Shown piece by piece: positions 34,201 through 48,278 of a stretch of DNA of 64,000 bases (within the stretch, counting starts at the first letter, position 1; each line of letters begins with the position of its first letter). Under the pieces are notes generated by a model. The model was not told the origin of the DNA. It worked only from the letters and a program-made list of their open reading frames with translations, and searched no databases. Source of the stretch: Daphnia carinata (Eukaryota > Arthropoda > Branchiopoda > Diplostraca > Daphniidae); the NCBI RefSeq assembly GCF_022539665.2, contig NC_081337.1:10082679-10146678 (forward strand). The letters are read 5' to 3'. The position numbers and the translations under genes are program-made.

Positions 34201-37200
34201 GAAATAAACTTTGTTTCGTTTCGTTGCATAATCTTCAATATACGTTATGAGGGCATTCAACTGGTTGTTGAAGATGCACGAGATTCTACTTGCTTATCTA
34301 TACGTCGGATGAAAAAAAATCTTTCCCAATATCCCCCTTGTGATTCAATAAACAAAAATGTGACATGATCCGATCAAAACGTATAATCCTATGCTACTCC
34401 ATCCTTAAACATTTCTTTCCCCCTTTGCGCAGTTGGATGTTTTCTAGGAAGAGCAGCATAACAAAATCGAAAGGTGGGCGACCAAGGCCATCTGCTACGT
34501 TCTCATCACATACGTCAATGGTACACTATTATGCACACTTGCTGGATTTAATCTAAGAAAAACAAATCTGCGCCGAACGATACGTTTGTACATAGAAGGA
34601 GAAGAGAGGCTGTTTCTATTTAATAGAGCAACGATCGATTTCTTTTTTTTCGTTGGAAATGTTAATGGCAAAAAAACTTCCTTTTCCTATCATAATGAAA
34701 CGAAAATGAGCCCAAATTGCAATAGACTTCTTAAACGGATTCACGAAATTTTAACTTGGATGACTGTTGCTACGATACCGCACTGTTGTCCCAAACTTAG
34801 CATGGCCACCTGCACTTAGAGGACTCTTGAAGTATCTCTAGGATATTATTAGTGAATGAAATAGATTGAAAGCCACCGACGACGTTGTCTGGGAACCCAC
34901 AAAGTAACAAGATGATATTGCCGAGGCAGTATTCCCTAAACGGGTTTGGCAGGCTGAGAGATCGTATATTGTTTTATTGGTCAATGGAAAATGAAAACAA
35001 ACGACAAGCGGCAGGCAACTTGAATGGCCCCTGTAGTACTACCGACATAAACTGACTAGACAGATTCTCAGTAGCTTGAAATTTAAACGTAATAAAATCG
35101 CAGCTCAGCTCTTCGACATTCTTGACACAGAAAATAAACGAAAAACCAACAAGCAAGAAAGAAAAACGTTATGGATAGTAAACGGGGCCAAAAATGCAGA
35201 GGTTTGAAAACACCACCCACGAAAAAGAAAATGGAAAGAGAAAAAAGAAAAAACATTTACCCCATAGATTTCGAACGTCATGGAGTGAGGGCTCGGTACA
35301 CATTATTGATGCCGCAATGGTGTCACTAATTCACTATGCAGACACGAACGGTTACACTGCACGCTAGCAAACGGTGATGGAATGGAAATGGCTGGCCAAA
35401 TATGTAAACAAGATACGGCCGGCAAATCTTTGCTAGCGAAGACTTCAATGAACAGCGTAGGACGTTGCCAGAAAACCGAAAAGAGGCCTAGCAACGCACA
35501 CAAAACTGAAACCCGTTGATAATTAAATGTGCACAAAAAAAAGGAGGAAGAGAGAGAATATAACAGTAGAAAAACTTGTTTCTTTTTCGTGTGTGTCGGG
35601 GGGAAGGGTGACCTCGTCGTTCGTCCAAAAACTAACCCAAACAACGATTCATTGATATTCCGGAATTTTCTCTATGAAATGTTTTTTTTTTCTTCAAGTT
35701 TTGCTGTGACCATATTCCTTTCACTCGGGTCGCTTATCTCATTTGCAAGTCATGTTATGCATGTAAAAAAAAAAAAACCTTTTATTCTTTTTTTTTTTTT
35801 TCTACATCGGCCCTATGTTGATTCCTTTCTCACCTAAACTTCCTTTACAAACCACGAAATAAAAAAAAAGTCAGGTGTTTTTTGCCATAAGGTATAAATC
35901 AACAGCGATCGGTGTTGAAATAACAGTACTAAATAGAGTGAGAACGTTAAGAGAAACCCCGCAGGGGATAGCATAAGGTGAAACACACACAAACACAGCG
36001 GTAGGCCTAAACTAATCACCAGCTTACAAAGAGCTATGTTACAATAGAAAAAAGATAACACAAGGAAAAGCACACGTGCAAAATGTGTTCAATGGCTTCC
36101 ACGATTGTGTTTCATGAAATAAAACATTGTTTTAAATCCTTGGCGGTTAATGCAAAAGTGGAAAATTCACAAGCATTTACGATATCGTCTTAATAGAGCT
36201 TCTTAGAGCGGCCAAGTGGTGATGATGGATCATCAACGCTTGACTCTCATAATGAAAAATAAAAACCGAAAGGCTGCGAGAGAGATAAGGGGCTTAAAAA
36301 AAAGAGATAGCATCATCTACCTAATTTGGGTTTGGCTGCGTGGAAATATGACATCATCGGACATCATTGGATGCCGTTTATGGTATGGTGAAAAAAAAAA
36401 TGGAGACACAAAGGAATTAGAAAAGGAGAGAATAAACGGATAAAGAAAGAAAGAATAAAACCTTGGAGATGAACCTGCGCAAAAGTGTGATGTTTCGATG
36501 CAGGCAGAATGTGAGGGCAACCTGCAAATGAGCTACAACGGTTGGTGCGCTGCGTGCAGTACCTTAACACAATCCATCCGAGAAAGCATTCCCCAGCGTC
36601 CGTCTGTATAAGTCAGCTATGCGCACGACACATCCTAGTGTACCCCATTTCGGTTGTTGATTAATCACCCATGACGGCCATCTGACTGCTGGATCGCAAT
36701 GAGCACAGCGGAACAGGCGGATACGATGAATAATCGTGAATTTTTTTTTTTCGAAATCAAAAAGCAACATATTTTTTTTTTTTTTGGTGGGAAAGAAGAG
36801 AAGGTCGGCCTGTCAAATCGTTCATCTACGTCTATTATGCAACTCCATCCAAGTAGACTTTGTTTTGGTGTTTCTCCATAGCCTTATTAAGTCTTAGGAG
36901 TGATCTGGACACACGAAAGGGATATTAAGGGCGGGGTCAGCAACCGATCCCTGGCATATCACGACCTTACTCTCCAATCCCTTTTTGGCCTTTATCTTTC
37001 ACCCTCTTTTACACGATGTTTAGAATCCGTGCTGTAGGTTTGTGATCCTTGTTTAGTAAATCATAGATTGGTGGAAAGAAAACAAGAGCCAAATGTTGTC
37101 TTTCTTTAAGATCCAGTCATAAAAGATGGAAGACAAAAAAAAAGGAGATCCTTGATGTGGCCAAACAATACAACAGAAACACAACAGCTGTCGCAGTGAA

Positions 37201-40200
37201 TCATCTTTTCTTTCTTTGCCATCCATCGACAGTTCTTTTTTGTTTTGTTTTTTAACTTCCATGCCACATTTCCTTTCCTAGCCATATTTTTTGTTACCGC
37301 TAACCCGTTTTGGTGTCGCCCTTTTTTCCACTCTGTCGAGCTAAGTAAAGGACTTTTTTTCACGACACGAAGATAAGAAATAGCTACTAGAAAATCAGAA
37401 ATCAACCAGCCCCCCAATCAAAAAATAAAAACAATCATGTTCATAAAAGGTACGGAGAATTGGGAATCTGCAAGTTGATTATCTTTTCTTCCCCCTACAA
37501 GAATTTCGAGTTCTTGGTCAAATTCATTTTTCTTTAAATGCTACAATCTCTTGTCCTTCAGTTGTTTGGCTCCCTTCGTCGATTAAACTGAAGCCATCAA
37601 TTTTTCAGGGTTAGGTTGGTTAATCGAGTGGGATACCCAAAGACGAGAGAAATCGTTCTAATTGAAAATCGAAAGGATCAAAAAAATAATAATAATAATA
37701 AATTCCATAGCTTTTCAATTCATCGAAATCAGCCACAAGCTAAAAAACTTTGCTTTACAAGATAGTTAATCGTGGTTTTCAATCAGCTCGCCTTCGTGGT
37801 AAAATGCATTTAATATTCAGCTGAATTGATTTGAAGATTGCGAAATGCATGGTAATTGAAAGGAAAACCTATCTGTTTGAAAAACACGTTATTGACAAAA
37901 AAACGCATAATTAAAAAACAAACAAACAAAACTGGTTGACCTGACTTTTATGGTTAGCCATTTACAATTATTTCGTAAATGAATGTGTTACCGTAGGTTT
38001 TCAATTAAAAAAGACATAGATGTTATAGTTGTCTACATGGCTGCTGAAACAAACACAAAATTCCGGCCAAAAAATAAGCATGTTTCTAGTCATGTCAATT
38101 CTACAATTGTAAAAACAAAACCCAACAAGCAGAACCCAAATACAGAAGTGTGTTTCACGCTCCTTTGGTAGAAACTCGTTGGCCGAAGTTGAACGCGGAC
38201 GGACACGTTTTTTTTTTTTCAAAATTGAACCTGTAGCTACCGTCTTCTGCGCGTGTAATATTACATCGTATACCAATCAGCTTCGCCTTTGGCTCCCAAC
38301 TACTTACTTACAGCACCTGCATTCAATTCTTTTCTATTTTGGATGATTGCTTTTAGTAGTGAGAGATTTATACCCTCGGAGAATGGAAGGAGCGGATGGG
38401 CTTATAGCGGCGGAAGCACAATCACGAATGAATTGTTCAAGGAGTAACCCAATTACGGTAGTGTCCTGAATCACGCAACCTTTGGCATTTATACGACTAT
38501 GCTATGAAAAAGTAATGCAATTAAAATCCTTGTATATGTTACAATTCTCCGAGAGTCTATAAACAACTGGGGTGGGGAGGGAAATAAAAGACCTAAACCC
38601 CAAAACAAACACTAAATAAAATATATAAAACAGAAATAGAAGAATGTCGACGACATGTCTGGGTAAAAAGGGAAAGCTGAGATATCCATGAATGGAGTCG
38701 AATAATGTGAGAGAAAATTATTTTGAGGAACGAAACTCAAAACAAAAACAAAACAAAAAAGCGGAATGAAATCAGACATTCTCAGCTCGTAGGTTCTTTT
38801 ATATTGCCCTTTTTTTTTCCTCCCTCCACTTTCTTTGATAGATATGCACATGTGGACAACGTCTAGATTGATGGATGTTATTCTGTCGTATCAAGTTGGG
38901 AAATGAGACCCAAGCTACCGAAAACGCTGGAGAAGAAGAACTTCTTTTTGGCGTTGAAAATGAGGGAACCGACAAGTTTTGCATAAGACGTTGGACCAAA
39001 AAAGGGAATTTTTGTCTCTCTTGTTCCTCATTATTATGATGCAAAGCAGTAGTGAATACGAGAATAAGAAACCAGAAGAAAATAACAATAAAAAAAAAAG
39101 AAAAATGTGAGTTTCAACTTTCTTTGCCTCTTCCAAAACTAAACTCTTGGCCCACACAAAAAAAGTATACTGTGGACCGGAATACGAAACAAAACAGAAT
39201 GCTTGCCAATAGACACGATATACTATACCCCGGCTATGTATGTTTGTATTATACATACAATGATCCTCGGCCTTTTGAATTGCTGCTTTGCGACACAAGT
39301 AACAAAGGAAAGAATAGAAGCTCAAGTCGCGACTTGAGCGAGTCCACTGTCCCCCTTTTATACAACTATCGATTTCCTATGAGTAGTGCTGCAGCATGCA
39401 AGTGTTTCAGACGGCCAAGAAAGAGAAAGCCGCTAAGCAAAGAGTCTGTTTCATGTTTGATCTCGGTATGCTCTTGAAGAACGAAGGGGACGTTTGAAAA
39501 AGTTTGTCAAGCTTCTGTTTTCTTGTGTAAGCTCATTTGAAAATGACGTTATTAAACATTTCATTCCGGCACACTTGTCGACGCAACCTCCCCCGAAATG
39601 AGTTATTTACTAATCCCAAGCAATCGTATAATGATTTAACGAAAGTAATTGGTTTCGCACGCGGATCCATGTGCCGGCGTGACAAGATCTTTTTTTTTTT
39701 TTATTAATTTTTGTTTGTTTCTCTTAGCGCGCGAAGGAAGCCGTCGACAACGTCGCGAATTGCGCCCTGCAATATGCCCAACACCAACCCGACACGTCAG
39801 ACTGGCTGTATCAACATTGGAATATATACTGTACACACTACTATATTTAGATATAAAATAGGATATAACTCCACATCTCAAGACAACTGCTTCCTTTTTT
39901 TTTTTCTTATTATGTTTTCGTCTACTCTCCTTCGCCTGAAAGAGAGAGAAGAATATGGAACGAGTGCGTCATCTTCTCTTTAGCACGAGCGCCTTCTGCT
40001 TCCGTTCTCGCCGGTCGCAGTGCAGCTGCCGTTTGCACAAAAAGTTCTATCGTTTTTGTTTTCCCACCCAACTAACAAATCACGAAGACCATACACAAGT
40101 TTGCCCGTGTACCACCATGACGTAACGTTCAAAACCAGAAAGAGGAGATTGTCATGTTGTCATAGTAAAGTTAGACTACAGAAAATCCTTTTAGCAGAAA

Positions 40201-43200
40201 TAAGAGCTGGACCACATTAAGGTTTTTTTTGTTGTTTTTCTTGATTTTGTGCAACATCGCCGATTATTGTGCCATTTCCTCTTTCCAGAAACCGAGATCA
40301 CGTTCAAGAGAATATTGTGTGTCCCGCTGAAACCCGCACGCAGCCCCGCCCTATATCAGATTCGTTCTAGGATGTGTATGACCACGGCTGACCTCTCCTC
40401 CAAAGAGAAGCGTCTGAGAAGAGTAGATCAAAAATCCAGGGACTGGCCAGTATTCGATTCCTGCCCAACCGTTTTGATTAACTTCCTTTCAGTACATCCA
40501 ATCATTTTCCTTTTTTCCCCTCACTCTGACGCTTTCTCCATTAAAGCGACCGTTTGAAAGGAAAAGTAACAAAAAATGGGGAGAATATTGAAACGATGGG
40601 CATCCATCACGTTGGACAAGTTCAATCGACTGGAACCGTGCAAGCCGTCTTGATTGGATTGGCGAGTCTGCCGGTAGTTTGGTAGGACGAACTGAATAAA
40701 TTTGATTGCTATTGACCCAATATCTGTGCAACTCGTACCAATCAAGGACTCTCCCTATCTTTTTTTTTACTAACTCGTGTGTGTGTGTCTTTTCTTTTAC
40801 AAATGGTCAAACAAGTTTTCCACTTACCAATCCATTGCAGGTAGAGACAGCTACGGTCGACTCCGGATGCCCTTTAACTTGGCCGATGTAGTGGCATTGT
40901 TTATGTCTGGCCGACATGAGACGGTGATTGGTCACATTCCGTCCTTGGCGACGCTCGACGACGAAGGACGACGCTAAAAGTCGATCATTTGGTTTCAAAT
41001 GGAGTTGCTTCTCGCGGCCGGACAGCTCCAGCCGATAGTGAACGTCGTCAGCAGCGTCGTCCACTTGGCGCCGGCGACGTCGCTGTCGTCGAGACGCGTC
41101 GTCGTAATGGTGTGTCAGCCGGTGACTCAGTAGTTGGCCTCGCTCTGACACTTTCCGTGGGACGACCACATCGTAGTCGCTCAAACGTTTCACCAAATCA
41201 GCTAGACGGAGATGAGAAAAAAAAAAAGGAAAAACAACATTAGATAAAGATTCAATTCGAAATCGAATTCCATCCCGTCAGTTTGAACAACATTCAAGTC
41301 ATCAACACACATATCAGACGATTGAGCGCTTCCTTCTCCTGATATCGAGTATCAATAACGATTGTCATTGCTTTTTTTGTCCTGACTGGTTCCATAAAAG
41401 TGCTCGCTCATTTTTTTTGTCCCCTCCTACATATAAGTGAGTTGGATTAATTATGCGCTTCGCAGGGGAATCGACGAACGTGGAATTCCTATCGGGTATT
41501 TCATTTATCTCAACTCATTAAATGAATTCTTGAAAGACCTGAGTAGCCTTCCCCTTACGAGTTGTAGAACAGACGATCACGTGCATCCCAATGACGCAAG
41601 GCGTAATGCCATTGTCAAATTAAAAAAATAAGAAATTAAAGAAGGAGGAAAGAGAAACCAGACAGTTTGTAATTGAAAACGTCCCGCAAGGGGATCCATC
41701 GCCCTCTAATTTCTTTCCTCAATGGCATCCGCCAAATCAAAAAGAAAATTTTTATCGACATTAGGATTTTTCAATTTTTAATTTGACGAGGAATTAAAAT
41801 TAAAAAGAGAATTTTGTGTAATATTATATCCTTTACCGCTAACTATGCGAGCGCAGCCGACCGCATCAGCAGGCTCTTGATTTATAGCGCAGCGGGAAAC
41901 GAAACGGTATGGCGACATTAAAAATTTCTTCTGGCATCGATTACAACTTACAATTTTGAACAAAAAGGTTTTTTTCCCCTAGCATTCGGGCCACTCCCGT
42001 CATTCTGTCTGCGGGCCAGGCTCGCGACCCATGCTTTACCGTCGAACGATGTATCTCACGGTCATCCAAACGTCAAAAATAAATAAATACATGCTGTAAA
42101 TAATAAAAGAAATAACCGCCAGACTATTTTCTTTTTAGCGGATATTAATGATCGCGACGATTGCCCAGCGGCCGTCCGTCTGAAAACACGTTGACCGAGG
42201 TATTGGCGATAACGCGCGGGAGGGGGGGGGGGGGGGGGACGGGAAAAATCCAAACGTCAGAGAGACGGGATTATTCAAGTTATTTTAGTCCTCCTTTTCC
42301 AATGCGTTTTTTTTTTTTCGCTAGTTTTTTTTTATTTCTCCTTGAACCTTTGTTCGAAATTGAGTTGCTAGGATGGACAGTCGTATAGAGAGGTATTATG
42401 CTGGCGTCAATCCCCGCTGGGCTATCCAACCACAAAAAGAGATAGAGGTCGTGTAGGGTGTGTATCATCTCTCTAATACAAGCGTGATCAATTGCATCAA
42501 CCAATCACTTCTTACACCCACGCTTGGTAAATCCTGTTGGATCGTCTGGCGATCTAAACGTTTCTCATTTTTTTAAGAAAAGATCTCAAATTGCATTAGA
42601 GTAATTTCTCGATCAAAGATGACATTACGTTGCCAAAGGCGTTCTTTTCAAATGTTTGTTTTCAAACAGAAAAGCAAAGTTTTCAAAGACGAGCTTAGCT
42701 TTACTAACTAGGCGATCGTAGTGTCTTTAATCCTTCACTCCTAAATAGATTTTTTTTTTCAGGTGTGTTCTCCCTTAAAAGAGTCTGGGATACTTTACAT
42801 ACTTGACGATTTCGGGCTGAAAAAAACAAAACAAACAAGATTGAACGCATTGCGTCGCTGATGTTTATACATAAACCTACACACCCATGTAACTAATACG
42901 AACACGCAAGGATTACTTTTTTTTTCCCTACAAACAACACAACAAAAGAAAATGTTAATGGAAGCTTATCGAGTTGGCCTTTTGGTTTGATTTATTCTCC
43001 TAAAATTTTGTTCTTGTTCCGTGCTTTTAGGAGTGCGCGAAACATTTTTTTATCTCTGCCTCTCAATCGATAGGCAACAAGAAAAAATAGCAACGCAGCC
43101 CCCTACTAGATATTTAATAAGCTAAATCACGAGCTTGTCATTTTTTGGCCGGTAACCGTAGAGAAACGAGTTGACGAAGAGTTAAGGAGTGTTAATGATA

Positions 43201-44323
43201 AAGGTGTAGGTTTCCCTATGTTATTAAACCTTCGTTTTTCTTCTTCAATGCCAGAAGAACGTAAATCAAACGAAGAAAAAAAAAGAAAAACAAGAGTCCC
43301 TTGAAGAAAAGAAAAAAAAAAAAATAGAGAAAAGGAATAAAACGAAATGAAAGAAAAAAAAAGGAAAGATGCGCGCGAACGATAACGTGCTGCTGCACGC
43401 GTCAGCGGCACGCAGAGGGTGGCAAGCCATCCCGCCCATCCGTGCAACAGTCTGTTCCCTCTCTGAGTGTTAGGATACCCCAAAACACCGTTGTCGTCTC
43501 CGAATCCATTTAGGAAGACCATTTCTCTCATTTAATGCGATGAATCATCATCATCATCATCGTTCTGCCTTTTTCTCTATTCCGTGTCCTTATAGGACAT
43601 GATGACACGAGAGGAGGGCTCCTCCTGTCTGCTTCGCTCAGGGCTTGTTTAACGAATATTTAAAAGACATACAAATCGACACCTTTATTTCCCAGCTGCG
43701 TACGCTTCTAGCATTCATTGGATCAATTATGTGATGGATGATGAACCTAATTCATCACTACATCGTTTTCTCACTCGTCAGTTACTCGTCGTCCTTTATA
43801 TATCTTTGAATGGATGCAGTATGTTAATGTTCAAAAGGGAAATAGGCATTGAAAACTAGTGAAGCAGACATGACAGGCGTATTGGTTCTCCCCCTTTCCC
43901 TCCCCATTTTCGGATTTCATTTTTGTTATTTTTCATAGAAAAAAAAAATCCGGAAGGCCGGAGCTGATGATGGATACGATACAGTCGTAAAAAGAAGGGG
44001 ACCTTGGAATGGCTGATGCAGATTGCAAATGTAATGTAGCTAGTGAACTTACTATCTGCAAACGCATAAATGCATGAATACATAAAAAGTTGGAAAGATC
44101 GAGAAAAGAAAAAAAAATGATCAAGGGGAAAAAAAAAACGAGATTTCGTATTGACCGTGTGTGTGATGATAGCTTTAATATGAATAAATATAAAGCGCCT
44201 ATATTAGTAGTACTGACCTTGATGAATATCGGCGAAAGAAAATGGCACAACGGGAATGGCCGCGATGACCGACACGAAGCAAACGACGAATGACAGGAGA
44301 GCTAGAAACACAGCGGACCTCAT
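22263..44323 (-). CDS. Secreted metalloprotease of the ADAMTS7/12 group
   Basis: Zinc endopeptidase of the extracellular matrix. 24 exons, all in phase, 1449 residues: 44218-44323, 40828-41201, 30907-31108, 29673-29875, 28494-28583, 27893-28017, 27699-27742, 27457-27562, 27044-27335, 26874-26966, 25932-26141, 25737-25842, 25544-25671, 25174-25421, 24979-25096, 24771-24929, 24573-24691, 24088-24310, 23870-24016, 23212-23799, 22978-23139, 22770-22941, 22468-22662, 22263-22402. Order: signal peptide (1-22), prodomain ending at furin site RKR (256-258), catalytic domain with HELGHNFGANHD (412-423) and Met-turn M439, disintegrin-like, TSR1 (~564-615), Cys-rich, spacer, TSR2-TSR5, a ~165-residue linker, TSR6-TSR8, PLAC domain. 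[15 protein letters not shown], the TSR count and the linker position match ADAMTS7/12 rather than ADAMTS16/18. TSR4 has lost normal cysteine spacing. Confidence 0.95.
30580..30599. repeat. Short inverted repeat in ADAMTS intron 3
   Basis: GACGATCGC and GCGATCGTC, 9-bp arms separated by AC. It sits in a locally GC-rich patch (30538-30600) between coding exons. Confidence 0.6.
33039..33079. repeat. Stem-loop with 10-bp perfect stem in ADAMTS intron 2
   Basis: ATTGCGATGC at 33039-33048 pairs with GCATCGCAAT at 33070-33079 around a GC-rich loop that can itself fold (CCGC/GCGG). The stem is too short for a standard pre-miRNA. Confidence 0.55.
39320..39339. repeat. Perfect 20-bp palindrome in ADAMTS intron 2
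   Basis: GCTCAAGTCG followed directly by its reverse complement CGACTTGAGC. A candidate site for a dimeric DNA-binding protein, or chance. Confidence 0.6.
41202..44217 (-). other. ADAMTS intron 1 (3.0 kb)
   Basis: Non-coding. It contains a run of 17 G at 42222-42238 and a CAT-type trinucleotide run at 43541-43561. No exon or RNA gene is recognised. Confidence 0.55.
42222..42238 (+). repeat. Poly(G) tract of 17
   Basis: Seventeen consecutive G, rare in this A/T-rich window. It is long enough to form a G-quadruplex. Confidence 0.8.
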
Positions 44324-45137
44324 TTCCTTTTTAAATATTTTTGTTTCGGTTGGTTGACGTTATTGATAACAGTTTGGATGTCTTTTATTTTTCCCCTTCG
44401 CGAAACTTCGTGTCTGTAAGGAAAAAAAATAAACTGAAGACGATCGAATTACATCACTGCACTGTTCGAGGGCGCTTTTGATCGACTGCAATCAGCCACT
44501 GGTTAACAACTGCCTCCGACTTCTTGAACGATAATGAGTCACTTCAATCACGAAGCCAAAAAGAAGAAGCGGACTAGGTTAAGCCACTCACCACTGAAGC
44601 GCGCGCGCGCAAATAAAAAGACACCGATAACAAACAACAACAAACAACAACAACACAAAAAAGAAAAGTGGACGAAAACAAAAAAGAGAAATTGATGAAG
44701 CGGGTCGAGACCGATTGGGTGGTGAATTTTTTTTCTCTCCCCCCTGACGTGTTATTTATTTATTTTTTTTTAAACGTCTATGTTTGTGTGTTCGTTTTGT
44801 CTGTGTTGTTGCTGTTCGAACTCGAGCGAGCCAGGCGATGACAGACGACTCCCGAACGATCACTCTTCACTGATGGGCTATATGGTCAACGTAGTGCAGT
44901 CAACTGTTATCTGTTCTCGAGTTTTTTTTTTCTAACAAAAGTTCTTTAAAAAAAAGAAATCCGGCAAAAATGGGTTTTATCCGAAATAAACGACGACGAT
45001 CTCGAAATGCGCGTATGAAAAATGTTTAATGTAGAACTTGTATGGCTCGAAAGAGCCCGGCAGTGAGAGAATAGCGTCTAGACCGAAGGACAGTGCGAGT
45101 CCAACTGGAGGGCCATTCACGAGGCACGCGGGATTAT

Positions 45138-45285
<148 letters not shown>

Positions 45286-45462
45286 CACACACACACACAC
45301 ACGCGTGTATACATACACACGGCTGTTGTGTAGCGCGCGCGCAGCAATATATACGACGGGTAGAAAAACGAACGGCTAGCAAAGTAAGTATTATGTTGCC
45401 CTTTTCTTTCTTGTTTGGTTACTCTCCTAGCAAAACTAAAGTTTTTGGTATAGAGCTCTAGA

Positions 45463-45469
<7 letters not shown>

Positions 45470-45503
<34 letters not shown>
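45470..45503 (+). repeat. Poly(A) tract of 34
   Basis: A homopolymer of 34 A, about 190 bp past the (TC)n tract. No retroelement body is recognised before it. Confidence 0.9.
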
Positions 45504-45505
<2 letters not shown>

Positions 45506-48262
45506 GTCGCCTTTTATTTCATTCGTTTGATGACGCAAAACACGTGTAAACCATCCCTTGCAGCTCTGGACTTTCTCCGAGTGCAAGATCACTTGTTCGC
45601 ATTGATGAGCGAGATGTAATGCAACCGGCGTATACCGAACAAACGAGAAGACGGTTGAACCAGATTGCATTTTGAATAGATATATTAGTAATCGAAAGAG
45701 ATGAATTTTGCTCATCATAACACTACACATTTGAATGACTTCAGGGCCTGTAGAGAGACTACAGGGCAAACGCAGCTGCTACTGGGTGCAGTTGGGCGTT
45801 AGGAGATAGGGAAACAGAACGGGCGGTGGATCGATGCAGCGCTCACGATCAGCCTCATTGCCTTCGCATTTGAATGCTAATCGTCCGTCTAGGGACACAC
45901 CACGATCTGAGCGGGAGGATCACATGGACCAGTGAACTTTACGAAGAGTTGTCGGTTCGTGTGGCTCGGACCATGTTTCTTTATTTTATTTCGTCCTTTC
46001 CTTTCGCTTCCAAACAAAAATGAATAGCGAAAAAAAATTGTTTTTAAAATGGTATTGGAGCAATTTTCCTTGTTCGAGTTCAACGAATTATCTCTTTCTT
46101 TTTTCGGTAGTAAATCGATCATCTTGAATTTGCTTCGAGATCGAGTCCGATCAATAAGTTGGATATGTTTTTTTCTTATATTTTTCGTATAGAGAAAAAC
46201 GCGACAAGTCTTTTTTCTTTTTAAAGTGAAGGTTAAATCAATGAAATTCCGGCCGGTTGCATTCGCTTTCCGATTGGTTGCCGGTGCTGTCCTCGTCCGA
46301 ACGAGCTGTCTGGCCCCAACCACTTTTTCCTCTCTCCTTCTGTTAAAGCTTTTTTTTTGTCTTTTTGCCCACCTCAGTGAGGTCAACTCCTCCTATTTTG
46401 GGTCTCTTACACAAGTTTCTACCATCACGGTAAGCAGATCGACAAGACAAGCGCGAATGGTGAAAATGTAGTCCATCTTTTTAGCCACTAAACAACCGGG
46501 AGGACGTTGGGGCACGCAATATAGAGGGAAGGGATAACACAAAGAACAATCCAATAGTCAAATGTCAAGGACTGTAAACGGTCAACTTTGAATACATATT
46601 CGTAACGAGTTTTGCAACTCGCCATCCATCATGCATACTGGATTCGCTTGGATTAAACTCGGTGGCAACACCGTGCGCATTCAACGTCCGGAAGCCAAAA
46701 GTCGTTTCCGTTCTCTTTACATTTTTCAGTTGCTTGGAGCGTCACATACACACAAAATATTCTTTCACCTCTAAGATCAGGTTGAAATAAAAAATAGTTG
46801 TTTTTCTATGTATTTCTTTTTTATTTGCCTTTTTGGGCGGTTTTTCTTTCTCCTTTTCTGTGATGGATATTAATGTGTCCGGATTCGAGACCCAGATATT
46901 CGGCGACATTCTTGCGGCGTTCCAACTTTTTGTTTGGTTTATATTCAAAAATTCATAAGAAAACGAAAAGAATGGGCGTTGAGAACGTCTGGGAGGTCCG
47001 CAAGACGTTAAGACTACGCCAATACAAACGCAATTCGATTGGCCCTATAGAGCAGGAGAGCACTCATTTCCTGTTTTTAAATCTTTAACTCTCCATTTCT
47101 ATGTGCCTCTCGTCCTTTTTATTCAATTTTACGATGGTCCTTTAACAACTCGGCACGAGCAATTAAGGCCATTTTTGATCAAAGAATCGAAGGCAAAGAA
47201 CAGAGATGAAGATTGCCGATAAAAACGAGCTGCTCCCAAGTTTTATTATGTTCGGTGTAAATCAAAGTTGAAGAAGGCCAAAAGAATAGAAACGATATAG
47301 TTCCAAAATGGAAGAAGAAGATGAACACAAGAAAGAAAAAGGAGCCATCAAAGCTCTTTTTTTTTCAAGGCGTCAAAGAAGATTTCGATACACCCAAAAA
47401 TGCCAAGGCCCGGAATGATAAGCCAATACTTTTCTCTTTTTCATATTCTTTTGTTTCTAACTATTCACGTTGTGATGTACAATCAGGAATGCTCAGTTCA
47501 GCTCCTTTTTTTTTTTTTTTTTTTTTCTTTTGAACGGATCTTTTTTTTGGGGGGTGCGTTCTTTTTCTTTTTAGACGTACACAGCATAATGGATCGAGGT
47601 GTGTTGCTGCACTTCTGCACGATCACTTCCAACGATAAACTCTTTTCCCTTTTTCTTTTTTTTTAGCGTAAGCAATTCTCACTGTTGATGATGGAAGGCG
47701 CGCCATCCTGTAGATAACGGCAGCTAATCGAATTATGTGGAACGTTCCTTATTCGATATTTGACAAATAAAACGAAAAACACGATCGCCTTATTTGAAAG
47801 AAGACAAAATGTCGAGTTTTTCGTAGCGCACATTAAAGCTGAATGGATTTTTGATATCGCTTTCAAAGTAAAAATGTATAAAGTTACGTAACAAATTTCG
47901 GACACACGCGTTCTTTGCCTTCCCCAGAAAAAAAAACTGTACAGGAATTTCCCTTTTCTCCTTCCCGAAATGGCTTGTAAATATTTCTTTTGGTCGAACA
48001 TCGGTTCAGAAGACACACTGTCTGTCGTTGTTGCGCGTCTCCTCCATACCTCCCTAGCGATTTTACTCCTGAATATTTCTGGGTTTCCTAGATTTTAGCG
48101 TTTCAACACATCCCGGCTTGAACGTCAGGTACAAACAGGTAGTGGCACCACGCACAGCACATTTCTGCCCCACTAAAGTTCCATGTAAAAAAAAAAAAAA
48201 AAATTTAATATAAGGAAGAAATGTAAACGCTGGATATATCCTGTTGATATTACTAGGCGACG

Positions 48263-48278
48263 TACTGTATATACAGTA
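48263..48278. repeat. Perfect 16-bp A/T-rich palindrome
   Basis: TACTGTATATACAGTA equals its own reverse complement. Function unknown. Confidence 0.55.

Larger units (their letters stand above)
31109..40827 (-). other. ADAMTS intron 2 (9.7 kb)
   Basis: No exon or RNA gene that I can support. It contains many A/T homopolymers, a (GAA)n-like stretch near 33144-33164, a short ATA repeat near 37688-37700 and two inverted repeats listed separately. Open frames of up to ~140 codons here are low-complexity (poly-Phe, poly-Lys, Ser-rich) and lack domains. Confidence 0.6.
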
